From NCBI RefSeq assembly GCF_900105025.1, contig NZ_LT629759.1, positions 620,001 to 684,000 of the forward strand: DNA of 64,000 bases, read 5' to 3'. The stretch is from Parafannyhessea umbonata. GTDB lineage: Bacteria; Actinomycetota; Coriobacteriia; Coriobacteriales; Atopobiaceae. Below the pieces are notes generated by a model. It searched no databases and was not told where the DNA came from. It worked only from the letters and a program-made list of their open reading frames with translations. Below are positions 26,897 to 35,073 of this stretch, piece by piece (position 1 is the first letter of the stretch; each line of letters opens with the position of its first letter). Position numbers and translations under genes: made by a program.

Positions 26897-26932
26897 GTGG
26901 GGGCCGGAAGCACATCGGTTTCCGGCCCCCAC
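26897..26932 (+). terminator. GC-rich hairpin after the HAD gene
   Basis: GTGGGGGCCGGAA pairs with TTCCGGCCCCCAC around a 9-10 base loop. The position, 13 bases after the stop codon, fits a terminator, but no T run follows. Confidence 0.6.
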
Positions 26933-26941
26933 GGCTCTGCT

Positions 26942-27000
26942 AACTGGGCTTGGGCGTGTGACTGGGTGCCGGACGCAAGGTCACACACCCGGGCCCAGTT
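26942..27000. repeat. Large imperfect inverted repeat
   Basis: Arms of about 21 bases (starting AACTGGGCTTGGGCGTGTGA and ending CCCGGGCCCAGTT) enclose a 17-base loop, with two or three mismatches. It lies between convergent genes. It could be a second terminator or a remnant of a small palindromic element. The 150 bases beyond it hold no recognised gene. Confidence 0.5.
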
Positions 27001-27150
27001 TGCGCAGGCACGTGAGGTCGAAGCTGGTGCGTACCCGCGGCCCCGCGACCGCGTCACACTATGTGACGGCCTGCCAGCATGGCGCGCTGGTGCTGCTGGG
27101 ATGCCGCGTGGGCGTGGCCGCGCGGATGGCCGCGCGCGACGCCTACACAC

Positions 27151-27190
27151 AAAAAGCCCGGGCCACGGCTGTGAGCCGGGCCCGGGCCTT
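27151..27190 (-). terminator. Terminator of the UMF1-type transporter gene
   Basis: Read on the minus strand, GCCCGGGCCCGGC pairs with GCCGTGGCCCGGGC, and the stem is followed by CTTTTTGTG. It starts about 35 bases after the transporter's stop codon. Confidence 0.75.
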
Positions 27191-27224
27191 GCGGCACGTC
27201 CACTGGGGCGCAGATGCGTTCGGA

Positions 27225-28460
27225 CTATTCCTCGTCCTGCGTGGCGGGGCGATCCGGCACCTTGCGCATCATGATGAAGCCGATGACGAAGAGGATGACG
27301 ATCGAGAACACGCCAAGCGAGCCGGAGCCGGTGAGCGCCGTCATCGTGCCGACGATGAACGTGCCCATGATGGCCGCGTACTTGCCAAAGATGTCGAAGA
27401 ACCCAAAGTACTCGTTCGCGTGCTCCTTCGGGCAGAGCTTGCCGAACTCGGAGCGGCTCAGCGCCTGGATGCCGCCCTGGAACAGGCCGACCATGATGGC
27501 CAGGAACCAGAACTCGACGGCGCTCCTGAGGAAGAACGCCGCGAACAGCGTGATGAACGTATAGCCCGCGATTCCCACGAGCAGCATGGTCTTCGTGCCG
27601 AACTTGCGGCCGAGCTTGCCGTAGGCGATGGCGGACGGGAAGGCCACGAACTGCGTGACGAGAAGAGCGAGGACGAGCTGGGTGCCATCGATGCCAAGGT
27701 CGGAGCCATAGCTGGTCGAGAGCTTGATGATGGTGTGGACGCCGTCGATGTAGAAGAAGTACGCGATGATGAAGTAGCGAAGGGTCTTGTCGGACCAGAT
27801 CTTCTTGAGCGTGGCACCGATGCCGTGGAACGCCTTCGAGACGGCGTGGTCCTCGCGCGGCTTGTAGTGCGTCTGCTCGACGTCCCTCAGCATGGGGATG
27901 GTGAACGCGACCCACCACGCGGCCGTGATCACGAATGCGATCTGCATGGAGCTCTGGAAGCTCATGCCAAACGGCCTGGTCAAAACGATGGCGAGGCACG
28001 CGATGAACGGCACGCAGCTACCGATGTAGCCCCAGGCATAGCCCTGACTCGACACCTCGTCCATGCGTTCGTCCGTCGTGGCGTCCACCAGGAGCGCGTC
28101 GTAGAACACGATGGACGTGTTCAGCATGACGGAGGAGATCACGTAGATGACGAGAAAAGCCATGGCGCCGGTCGGAAATCCCATCGCCACCGTGGCGACG
28201 ACGCCGGTCCCGACGGTCCCCACGACGAACTTCTTCTTCATGCCCTGCATGTCCGCGATGCTGCCGAGGATCGGCATGAGCAGCGCGATGACGAGCGAGG
28301 CGACGGTCTCGCCGTAGCTCCACGCCACGAGGGCCGGGCCGTCTGCGAGCGACTTGAAGTAGATGGGAATGATGCTCGTGGCCAGAAGGACGAGGGCGGA
28401 GTTGCCCACGTCGTACATGATCCAGCTCTTCTCGGCCCTTGTGAACTTCTGCTTTGCCAT
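27225..28460 (-). CDS. UMF1-family (Atg22-like) MFS transporter
   Basis: 411 residues with about 12 membrane segments. The N-terminal SWIMYDVGNSALVLLATSI and mid-protein YFFYIDGVHTIIKLST are typical of the UMF1/Atg22-like major facilitator group. GLFQGGIQALSRSEFGKLCP also matches that family. Atg22 exports amino acids from the yeast vacuole, but bacterial UMF1 substrates are mostly undefined. The ATG at 28458-28460 has AAGGGA upstream, and homology begins right after it. Longer in-frame extensions are unlikely. It is a stand-alone minus-strand gene ending at its own terminator. Confidence 0.85.
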   Translation of the reverse strand: MAKQKFTRAEKSWIMYDVGNSALVLLATSIIPIYFKSLADGPALVAWSYGETVASLVIALLMPILGSIADMQGMKKKFVVGTVGTGVVATVAMGFPTGAMAFLVIYVISSVMLNTSIVFYDALLVDATTDERMDEVSSQGYAWGYIGSCVPFIACLAIVLTRPFGMSFQSSMQIAFVITAAWWVAFTIPMLRDVEQTHYKPREDHAVSKAFHGIGATLKKIWSDKTLRYFIIAYFFYIDGVHTIIKLSTSYGSDLGIDGTQLVLALLVTQFVAFPSAIAYGKLGRKFGTKTMLLVGIAGYTFITLFAAFFLRSAVEFWFLAIMVGLFQGGIQALSRSEFGKLCPKEHANEYFGFFDIFGKYAAIMGTFIVGTMTALTGSGSLGVFSIVILFVIGFIMMRKVPDRPATQDEE

Positions 28461-28785
28461 GTTGGCGATCCCTTCTGTGGACCCAGTCCCTTGCATAGAC
28501 GAGGCAATTCTAGAAGAACTTATGAAATGTTTTCGAAAGGCTGCCGTAAGCGGTACGTCAGGCGGCGCATGGGGCACGAACGTCGTGGCGCACCGATGCG
28601 CGCTCAGGTTATGCGGGCGATGCGCCGGCGCCGGGCGCAAAGGTGTGTGCGCTGTGTGCGTGGTGCGTGCGAGGCGTCGCGATGTTGCGGTTCTCGAGGT
28701 GGGGAGGCGGCGCATCTGCGATACTTGTCCACTAGGCCGCATGGGGCAAGCGCGTTGCGTGCCCCTTTCCAAAAGGAGATGACGG
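28461..28785. other. Intergenic region between divergent genes
   Basis: About 325 bases between the UMF1-type transporter and the phospholipase C-like gene. The left part, near 28500-28540, is AT-rich (CTAGAAGAACTTATGAAATG) and is the likely minus-strand promoter zone. The rest is GC-rich with no convincing ORF. AAAAGGAGATGA near 28770 is the ribosome binding site of the next gene. No RNA gene or operator was recognised. Confidence 0.5.
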
Positions 28786-29772
28786 ATGCCTGCAATTTTG
28801 ACGCATGACTTCTTCGGCCGGGATGCCTGCGACGACGTCTCGGCGAGCCGGGGGTTTGTCACGCAACAGCAGCGTCAGGCCTTCCTGTTGGGAAACCAGG
28901 GTCCCGACCCGCTGTTCTACCTCGTTGCGGACCCGTTTGTGGGAGGCGAGAACCGCGTGGGCGGGCTCATGCACCACGCGAAGCCGGCCAGGCTCGTGAG
29001 TGCCCTGCGTGACGCGCTGACCATGCTCACCCGTGACGAGCGCCCGGTGGGCGAGGCGTACGCCGCCGGCTTCTTGTGCCACTACCTGCTGGACCGTTCC
29101 ATGCACCCGCTGGTGTACGCGTACCAGTACGCGCTGTGCGACGCGGGCGTGAGCGGCCTTGACAGGTCCGACGGCGACGAGGTGCACGCGGAGATCGAGC
29201 GCGACCTGGACGAGATGGTGCTCTACGCGAAGACCGGCATGACCGTGCGCACGTTCAAGCCGTACCGCGAGGTGCTGCGCGCGGACGACGCCACGCTGGC
29301 CGTGATCGACAAGCTGTACTTCTACATGAATCTCTGGACGTACAGCCGCACGCTGGACCAGGACTGCTACACGCATGCCGTGAAGTCGTTCAGGCTCATG
29401 CAGCGCCTGTTCTATGCGCCGGGGCAGGGCAAGACGCGGGTGCTGGCGCCGCTGGAGCGCAGGCTGGGGCACAAGCGCTACTCGCTGTACAGTGCGATGG
29501 CCCACCGCGACCGCGCGGAGCGCACCTCTGACTTCGACAACCGCGAGCACCGCGCGTGGAGGAACCCGTTCGACGGCAGCGTGTCGACGGACGGCTTCTG
29601 GGAGCGCTACGGCGCGGCGCTGGCAGAGGTCTCCAAGGCGCAGGACGCGTTCTTCTCGCCTGGGTTTGACGAGCGCGAGGCGGAGGAGCTGACGCGCAAC
29701 CTCAACTTCAGCGGCCAGCACGCGGACCCGGACGACCCCGTGGGGCCGAGCGAGCCCGAGCCGGAGGCATAG
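28786..29772 (+). CDS. Zinc-dependent phospholipase C-like protein
   Basis: 328 residues of the zinc-dependent phospholipase C/S1-P1-like family. Candidate zinc ligands are His6 in AILTHDFF, Asp and His in GNQGPDPLFY and GGLMHHAKPA, and His/Asp in FLCHYLLDRSMHPLVYAY. The last is a typical HxxxD segment. No signal peptide is visible, so the protein is probably cytosolic, unlike secreted clostridial toxins. Its real substrate is unknown; many such proteins in commensal Actinobacteria are uncharacterised. The ATG is preceded by AAAAGGAGATGACGG. It is the first gene of a plus-strand block continuing with Vsr and other repair genes. Confidence 0.82.
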   Translation: MPAILTHDFFGRDACDDVSASRGFVTQQQRQAFLLGNQGPDPLFYLVADPFVGGENRVGGLMHHAKPARLVSALRDALTMLTRDERPVGEAYAAGFLCHYLLDRSMHPLVYAYQYALCDAGVSGLDRSDGDEVHAEIERDLDEMVLYAKTGMTVRTFKPYREVLRADDATLAVIDKLYFYMNLWTYSRTLDQDCYTHAVKSFRLMQRLFYAPGQGKTRVLAPLERRLGHKRYSLYSAMAHRDRAERTSDFDNREHRAWRNPFDGSVSTDGFWERYGAALAEVSKAQDAFFSPGFDEREAEELTRNLNFSGQHADPDDPVGPSEPEPEA

Positions 29773-29779
29773 CGGTCGC

Positions 29780-30292
29780 ATGGTGAGCGAGGCCACGCAT
29801 CACGTGATGCAGGCAAACAAGAGCAAGAACACGAAGCCTGAGCTCAAGGTGAGGGAGGCCCTGCGCAAGGCGGGGCTTTCCGGCTACAGGCTGCACTGGA
29901 AGAAGGCGGCGGGCAAGCCGGACATCTGCTACCCGGGCCGCAGGGTCGCCATCTTCGTGAACGGGTGCTTCTGGCACCGCTGCCCGCACTGCTCGCTGCC
30001 GCTGCCGAAATCGAACGTGGCGTTCTGGTCGGCGAAGTTCGAGCGCAACGTGAGCCGCGATGAGCGTGACGCGCGCATCCTGGTGCGCGAAGGCTGGACC
30101 GTGCTCGTGGTGTGGGAGTGCCGGCTGCGCAAGGCGAGCTTCGACGCGACGATGGCCGAGCTCGTGCGGCAGATTCGCCTGAGCGAGTCGCAGCGGCCGA
30201 GCGAGCGCGGGCGCTACGTGGACGTGGGGTCGACGGCGCCGTGGAAGCTGCACGAGGCGCGCAGGCGTGCGCGCGGGCGCGCAAGGCGCTAG
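29780..30292 (+). CDS. Vsr-like DNA mismatch endonuclease
   Basis: 170 residues of the very-short-patch repair family. KSKNTKPELKVREALRKAGL is the N-terminal family segment. GKPDICYPGRRVAIFVNGCF contains the catalytic Asp, followed by WHRCPHC with metal or zinc ligands. The segment ending VLVVWECRLR closes the fold. Vsr nicks beside the T of T:G mismatches created by deamination of 5-methylcytosine. It is normally encoded next to a cytosine methylase, and none is present here. The ATG at 29780 is eight bases after the previous stop, with GGAGG rather far upstream. A restriction-like activity in this family is a second possibility. Confidence 0.85.
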   Translation: MVSEATHHVMQANKSKNTKPELKVREALRKAGLSGYRLHWKKAAGKPDICYPGRRVAIFVNGCFWHRCPHCSLPLPKSNVAFWSAKFERNVSRDERDARILVREGWTVLVVWECRLRKASFDATMAELVRQIRLSESQRPSERGRYVDVGSTAPWKLHEARRRARGRARR

Positions 30293-30370
30293 ACTCTGTA
30301 TATACTGGGCACGAAATCTTGGCGGCGGCCGGGCATGGGCAGGTGGCCGCGGCTGACTTTGGGGGCACGC

Positions 30371-31222
30371 ATGGCAACGTATGCGTTTTCGGACGTGCAT
30401 GGACACAGGGCGACGCTCGAGCGGCTGCTGGAGCGCGTCTCGCCGGCGGACGATGACCGCATATTCATGCTGGGCGACATGATCGACCGTGGGCCGGACC
30501 CCGTGGGGGTGCTGCGCATCTGCCGCGAGCTGCCGGGCGCGACCGTGCTGATGGGCAACCACGAGGACCTGATGCTCACGTACCTGGAGGCGCCGGAGGT
30601 GGGCATGAACCAGGTGAACTGGGAAATGAACGGCGCCGGAACAACGATGGACGGGCTTTCCTCCCTGCCGGAGGGCGAGCGCGTGGAGCTTCTGGACTGG
30701 GTGGCGAACCTGCCGCTGTACGCGTACGCGTTCGTGTCCGGCCGCCCGTACGCGATGGTGCACGCCGGCATAAGGCCAGGCGTGCCGTTCGAGCGCGCGG
30801 GCGAGAAGGACGAGGCGCCCGAGGCAGCGGAGGACGGCGCGTACGCGATGGGGTGGAGCGACGACGACCTGCGCGCCATGCTCGAGGCGCAGCGCCCCGA
30901 GGACCTGGTGTGGATCCGCGAGGAGTTCTGGGGCCAGCCAACGGGCCTTGTGGGCGAGGACGGCCGCGGGCCCATCGTGATCGCGGGTCACACGCCCACG
31001 CCGTACCTGCAGGGCATGGCCGACCTTCCCGACCGCCTGCCGCTTGACGAGAACGGACTCTGCCGCATGGTCATGGTGGGCGCGAGCGCCCAGACCGGCG
31101 GCGTCGCGGACCGCTGGGACATAGACTGCGGCGCGGCGGGCGGCGCCGGCTTCGGCAACCTGCTGATGCTGCGGCTGGACGACGGCCAGGAGACGTACGA
31201 GCCCGTGCGCGAGGGGGAGTAG
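30371..31222 (+). CDS. Calcineurin-like metallophosphatase (PrpA/ApaH-type)
   Basis: 283 residues with the full metallophosphoesterase signature set: SDVHGH near the N-terminus, GDMIDRGPDP, GNHED, a His in MVHAGIRPG and GHTPTPY. This order is that of bacterial serine/threonine protein phosphatases and ApaH-like Ap4A hydrolases. Which substrate applies cannot be decided. The ATG at 30371 is favoured because homology begins at once and GGGGG precedes it; an ATG 12 codons upstream lacks this. A TATACT-like -10 element lies near 30301, so it may have its own promoter. The glycosylase gene follows after three bases. Confidence 0.88.
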   Translation: MATYAFSDVHGHRATLERLLERVSPADDDRIFMLGDMIDRGPDPVGVLRICRELPGATVLMGNHEDLMLTYLEAPEVGMNQVNWEMNGAGTTMDGLSSLPEGERVELLDWVANLPLYAYAFVSGRPYAMVHAGIRPGVPFERAGEKDEAPEAAEDGAYAMGWSDDDLRAMLEAQRPEDLVWIREEFWGQPTGLVGEDGRGPIVIAGHTPTPYLQGMADLPDRLPLDENGLCRMVMVGASAQTGGVADRWDIDCGAAGGAGFGNLLMLRLDDGQETYEPVREGE

Positions 31223-31225
31223 CGC

Positions 31226-31744
31226 GTGGCGGCGCCCAAGGGGCCCGCGACGCACGTGGACTCCCCGCTGGAGCCGGTGTTCGACGCGCACAGCCGCGTG
31301 CTGATGCTCGGCACGATGCCGAGCCCGAAGTCTCGCGAGGTGGGCTACCACTACGGCAACCCGCAGAACCGCTTCTGGCGCGTGATGGCCGCGATCTGCG
31401 GAGAAGAGCCGCCCACGTGCCGGGAGGAGTGCCGCGCCCTCGCGCTTCTCCACCACTTCGCCCTGGACGACGTGCTCAGGAGCTGCACCATCGTGGGGGC
31501 GAGCGACGCGTCGATCCGCGACGCCGTCCCAAACGACCTGCGCGCCCGCGTGCTTGACCACGCGCCCATACGGGCGATCTTCTGCACGGGCGCGGCGTCG
31601 CACAGGCTGTACCGTCGCTACATAGAGCCCGAGCTGGGCATTCCCGCCACGAGGCTTCCGTCCACGAGTCCGGCCAACGCCAGCTGGAGCTTGCCGAGGC
31701 TCGTGGAGGCGTATGGCGTCGTGAAAAGGTATCTGCAAGAATAG
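31226..31744 (+). CDS. DNA-deoxyinosine glycosylase (UDG superfamily)
   Basis: 172 residues of the uracil-DNA-glycosylase superfamily, most like the hypoxanthine-DNA glycosylase group. LMLGTMPSPKSREVGYHYGN is the typical motif 1 region with the following aromatic/Asn patch. LPSTSPANASW is the motif 2 DNA-binding loop. It would remove deaminated bases (hypoxanthine, perhaps uracil) to start base excision repair. The GTG start lies three bases after the phosphatase stop, with GAGGGGGAG as ribosome binding site, so the two are co-translated. Its position near Vsr fits a shared theme of deamination repair. Confidence 0.85.
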   Translation: MAAPKGPATHVDSPLEPVFDAHSRVLMLGTMPSPKSREVGYHYGNPQNRFWRVMAAICGEEPPTCREECRALALLHHFALDDVLRSCTIVGASDASIRDAVPNDLRARVLDHAPIRAIFCTGAASHRLYRRYIEPELGIPATRLPSTSPANASWSLPRLVEAYGVVKRYLQE

Positions 31745-31795
31745 GGGCGCAGACGCGCGATGCGCCCTTACGGCACGGCAAGACGGAGCTGGTGG

Positions 31796-33721
31796 ATGAG
31801 GCTGAGCGACATGACAAGGGGAGAAGCGCCGGGCTACGCGCTTGTGCGCGCAGACGCCGCCGCCCTTCTGCATGGGGCCGTGCGCCACGAGTCCGAGCTC
31901 GAGGGCTGGATACGTCCGTGGCGCTTCTCGGCAGACCAGATGCGCGCCATGGGCAGCTGCCAGGCGTGGCACCCCGGCCTCTACCGGCAGATGGGCCGCG
32001 CGACGGCCGGCGTCTGCCTGGAGTTCACGACGGATTCTTCCGAGGTCGCGGTGGAGGTGCGCCTTGACGGCGAGCCCGTGGGTACGCGGGAGGTCCTGAA
32101 GTACGTGGATGCGCGCGAGGCGGGGCAGCAGGGGACCGCGCGGGAGGCCTTTGCGCGGCAGGCCGGAGCCGCCGCGCCCGCGCGCATGCACGACGGCCTC
32201 TCGTGCGAGGTGGACGGCCGCCCGCTGGGCGTGCGCGTGCCCGCACCCGCGGACGACCAGGTTACGTTTACGCTGGACGATCCCTCGGCCGCACCGGCAG
32301 AGGGCGTCATGCAGCTGCCCGGCATGGGCGACACGCACCATGTGCGCGTGTGGCTGCCGTGCCTGCGCGGCTGCACCCTGCGCTCCGTCGTGGGCAACGG
32401 CAGCTTCATCGACCCGGTCGAGAAGCGCCGCAACCTCCTGGTGCTGGGAGACTCCATCGCGCAGGGCTTCGTGGTGGACGACCCCGCGCTCGCGTGGCCC
32501 ACGCTGCTTGCGGCCGAGCTTGGGCTCGACGTCGTGAACCAGGGCGTGGGCGGCCAGGTGTTCCAGCCGGGCACGCTGTACGGCCTTGCGCCCGCCATCG
32601 ACCCGGCGGCCGTCGTCGTGGCGCTCGGCGCGAACTACCGCTACGAGCCGTGCCGCGAGCGCCTGGTCACGCGGGACGTGCGCTCGTTTCTGGGGCAGGT
32701 GGCGCGGCTGTGGGAGGGCGTGCCCACGTGGGTGGCAACGCCGCTGTGGCACGACGAGGACGCGTGGCCGTCGCACCGCATGAGCTGCTTCGAGGTCGTG
32801 CCGCGGCTCATCCGCGAGCAGGCGTCGCGCTTCGACGGCATGCGCCTGGTGGACGGCGCCGGCCTGCTCGACCACGATGCGGCCCTCATGGCCGATGGCT
32901 TCGAGCATCCCGGCCCCGCGGGATCGAGGCAGGTCGCGCGCAGGCTCGGCCTCGTGATGGAGCAGGCGTCCACGCCGCAGGAAGAGCTGCGCGAGCGGGC
33001 GCTTTCGCTTTTGGCAAAGGCGCCGCGCCGCACGTTTGTGCTGGCAGAGTGCCTGCGCCGCGGCGTCGGCAGCGTGATCTGCGCACGGCCCGGCTGCGTG
33101 GCGCTTCGCGAGCCCGGCGGCATGCAGATGGTGTGGGCCACGGACCGCGAGCTTGCGAAGGACGTCGCGTGCGCGCTCATGAGCGACTCCGTCACGCTCT
33201 GCCTGGAGCCCTCGCTTGCGGACGACCTCGCCGGCTGGCTTGGCCTTCCCGTAAAGGACCCCGTCCACCTGGCCATATACCGCAAGAAGGCACGCCCCAG
33301 GGTCGACGCGGCCCATCCGGTGCGGCCGCTTGGCCCCCAGGACCTCTCGGCCGTGCGCCAGCGGATGACGCACCCGGAGTTCCAGACGGACGCCCAGACG
33401 CTCGCGCTCCTTGGCGAAGGCAACGTGCTCGGCGCGTTTGCGGGCGACGAGCTCGTGGGTTTCGTGGGCGAGCAGACCGAGGGCTCCATGGGCATGCTCG
33501 AGGTGTTCGAGGACTTCCGCCGGCACGGCTGGGCCCTCGCGCTCGAGTCCGCAAAGATCTGCCAGGTGCTCGACCGCGGCCAGACGCCGTGGTGCGAGGT
33601 GTGGCCGGACAACGTGGCGTCCGTGCGACTGCAGCGCAAGCTCGGCCTCACGGTGCTTCCCGCGACGGAGGCGTGCTTTCTGGCCAAATCACGCGGCAGC
33701 GCGCCCGAGGATGCACGGTAA
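31796..33721 (+). CDS. SGNH hydrolase fused to GNAT acetyltransferase
   Basis: 641 residues. Residues 30-200 resemble the beta-rich N-terminal domain of CE2/SGNH_N esterases. The SGNH domain has nucleophile Ser220 in LVLGDSIAQG, NQGVGG (248-253) and ALGAN (276-280). The catalytic His is probably His371 in DGFEHPGPAG, one residue more widely spaced from Asp367 than the usual DxxH. Residues about 390-530 form an unassigned linker domain, perhaps a degenerate GNAT half. The C-terminus (about 535-640) has GNAT features, including EVFEDFRRHGWALALESAKI. Deacetylation and acetylation in one chain suggest carbohydrate or antibiotic modification. The ATG at 31796 has GGAG upstream; 31760 and 31811 are alternatives. 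Confidence 0.75.
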   Translation: MRLSDMTRGEAPGYALVRADAAALLHGAVRHESELEGWIRPWRFSADQMRAMGSCQAWHPGLYRQMGRATAGVCLEFTTDSSEVAVEVRLDGEPVGTREVLKYVDAREAGQQGTAREAFARQAGAAAPARMHDGLSCEVDGRPLGVRVPAPADDQVTFTLDDPSAAPAEGVMQLPGMGDTHHVRVWLPCLRGCTLRSVVGNGSFIDPVEKRRNLLVLGDSIAQGFVVDDPALAWPTLLAAELGLDVVNQGVGGQVFQPGTLYGLAPAIDPAAVVVALGANYRYEPCRERLVTRDVRSFLGQVARLWEGVPTWVATPLWHDEDAWPSHRMSCFEVVPRLIREQASRFDGMRLVDGAGLLDHDAALMADGFEHPGPAGSRQVARRLGLVMEQASTPQEELRERALSLLAKAPRRTFVLAECLRRGVGSVICARPGCVALREPGGMQMVWATDRELAKDVACALMSDSVTLCLEPSLADDLAGWLGLPVKDPVHLAIYRKKARPRVDAAHPVRPLGPQDLSAVRQRMTHPEFQTDAQTLALLGEGNVLGAFAGDELVGFVGEQTEGSMGMLEVFEDFRRHGWALALESAKICQVLDRGQTPWCEVWPDNVASVRLQRKLGLTVLPATEACFLAKSRGSAPEDAR

Positions 33722-33802
33722 CGCCACATACGGCGCTCGGCGTGGATTATGTCCATCGTTTGGGGTAGGGTATCCGGAGCCATAGAACAAGAGAGGTACC
33801 CC

Positions 33803-35065
33803 ATGCCAACACAGGAAACGCCAGACGCAAGGGTCAACCGCATGGCGCCAGGCATGCCCATGCAGGTCTCGGCCCAGGTGGCAGAGCAGGTCCGCGCGCT
33901 TGCGGCCACAGGCGGGCTCAGTCCGTTCGCCTGCAAGAACTCCGCCGTCATCAGGCGCGACGTCACCCAGCGCGATCTCGACACCTGCGTTCGTCCCGCC
34001 TTCGTGCGCGACGCAGAGAAGATCGTGCACACCCCCGCGTACAACCGCCTCAACGGCAAGACGCAGGTGTTCTCGTTCCGCCAGAACGACGACCTCACGC
34101 GCCGTGGCCTCCACGAGCAGCTCGTCGGCCGCGTCGCGCGCGACATCGGCCGCGCCCTCGGGCTCAACCTCGACCTCATAGAGGCCATCTCGCTCGGGCA
34201 CGACCTCGGCCACACGCCGTTCGGACATGCGGGCGAGCGCTTCCTGCACGACGTCTACCACGAGCGCACCGGCAGGTGGTTCCGCCACAACGTGCAGAGC
34301 GTGCGCGTGCTCGACGTGCTGGAGGGCCGCAACGTGTCGCTCCAGACGCTCGACGGCGTCATCTGCCACAACGGCGAGTTCGAGCGCCAGCGCTTCGAGA
34401 CGAGCGGCCTGAATGACTTCGACACGTTCGACCGCGTGGTCGAGGGCTGCTGGGAGTCCGGCGACAAGGCCATCGCCCACCTGCGCCCCATGACGCTCGA
34501 GGGCTGCGTCATGCGGATTTCTGACATCATCGCCTACGTGGGGAAGGACCGCCAGGACGCCATCCGCGCGGGTCTCGTGGGCGAGAAGGACTTCGAGGAC
34601 GGGCTCGGCGGCGCCTACAACGCGTGGGCGCTCTCCGCGTTCGTGACGGACGTGGTGGAGAGCAGCATCGGCAAGCCGTACGTCGCCATGAGCGAGGAGG
34701 GGTTCGCGGAGCTTTCGCGCGCAAAGCGCGAGAACTACCAGAAGATCTATGGCTCCGCCGAGGTCAACGGCGACTTTGCGGGCCCGGTTCGCGAGCTCTT
34801 CTCCGCGCTGTACGAGCACGAGCTGAACGCGCTCGCGGCCGGGGACGAGTCCGCCGCCATCTTCGCCCACCACATCCTGCCGCTCGGTCGCAGGCTGTCC
34901 TACTATGGGCGCCGCTACGACTGGGAGGCGGACCCGGACCAGTGCGTCGTCGACTTCATCAGCGCCATGACGGACGACTACTTCGTCGCCACGTGCGAGG
35001 CGTTGTTCCCCAAGGCGCGCGAAATCTTCCCCAGCCGCAGCTACTTCGACGGCGTCAGGGCGTAG
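33803..35065 (+). CDS. dGTPase-like HD-domain triphosphohydrolase
   Basis: 420 residues of the deoxyguanosinetriphosphate triphosphohydrolase-like family. RNDDLTRRGLHEQLVGRVAR precursor-type residues (here FRQNDDLTRRGLHEQLV) contain the first His, GHDLGHTPFGHAGE is the HD motif, and ISDIIAYVGKD holds a later metal Asp. It hydrolyses dNTPs to deoxynucleosides and triphosphate, helping set dNTP pools. The ATG at 33803 has AGAGG upstream; a more upstream ATG is unlikely. The next gene (rarA) begins eight bases after its stop, linking nucleotide pool control to replication repair. Confidence 0.9.
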   Translation: MPTQETPDARVNRMAPGMPMQVSAQVAEQVRALAATGGLSPFACKNSAVIRRDVTQRDLDTCVRPAFVRDAEKIVHTPAYNRLNGKTQVFSFRQNDDLTRRGLHEQLVGRVARDIGRALGLNLDLIEAISLGHDLGHTPFGHAGERFLHDVYHERTGRWFRHNVQSVRVLDVLEGRNVSLQTLDGVICHNGEFERQRFETSGLNDFDTFDRVVEGCWESGDKAIAHLRPMTLEGCVMRISDIIAYVGKDRQDAIRAGLVGEKDFEDGLGGAYNAWALSAFVTDVVESSIGKPYVAMSEEGFAELSRAKRENYQKIYGSAEVNGDFAGPVRELFSALYEHELNALAAGDESAAIFAHHILPLGRRLSYYGRRYDWEADPDQCVVDFISAMTDDYFVATCEALFPKAREIFPSRSYFDGVRA

Positions 35066-35073
35066 GGGCTGCC

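Noticed and set aside
29708-33526. Minus-strand open frame of 1272 codons opposite the repair block
   Set aside because: It covers five well-supported plus-strand genes and has shadow-frame composition.
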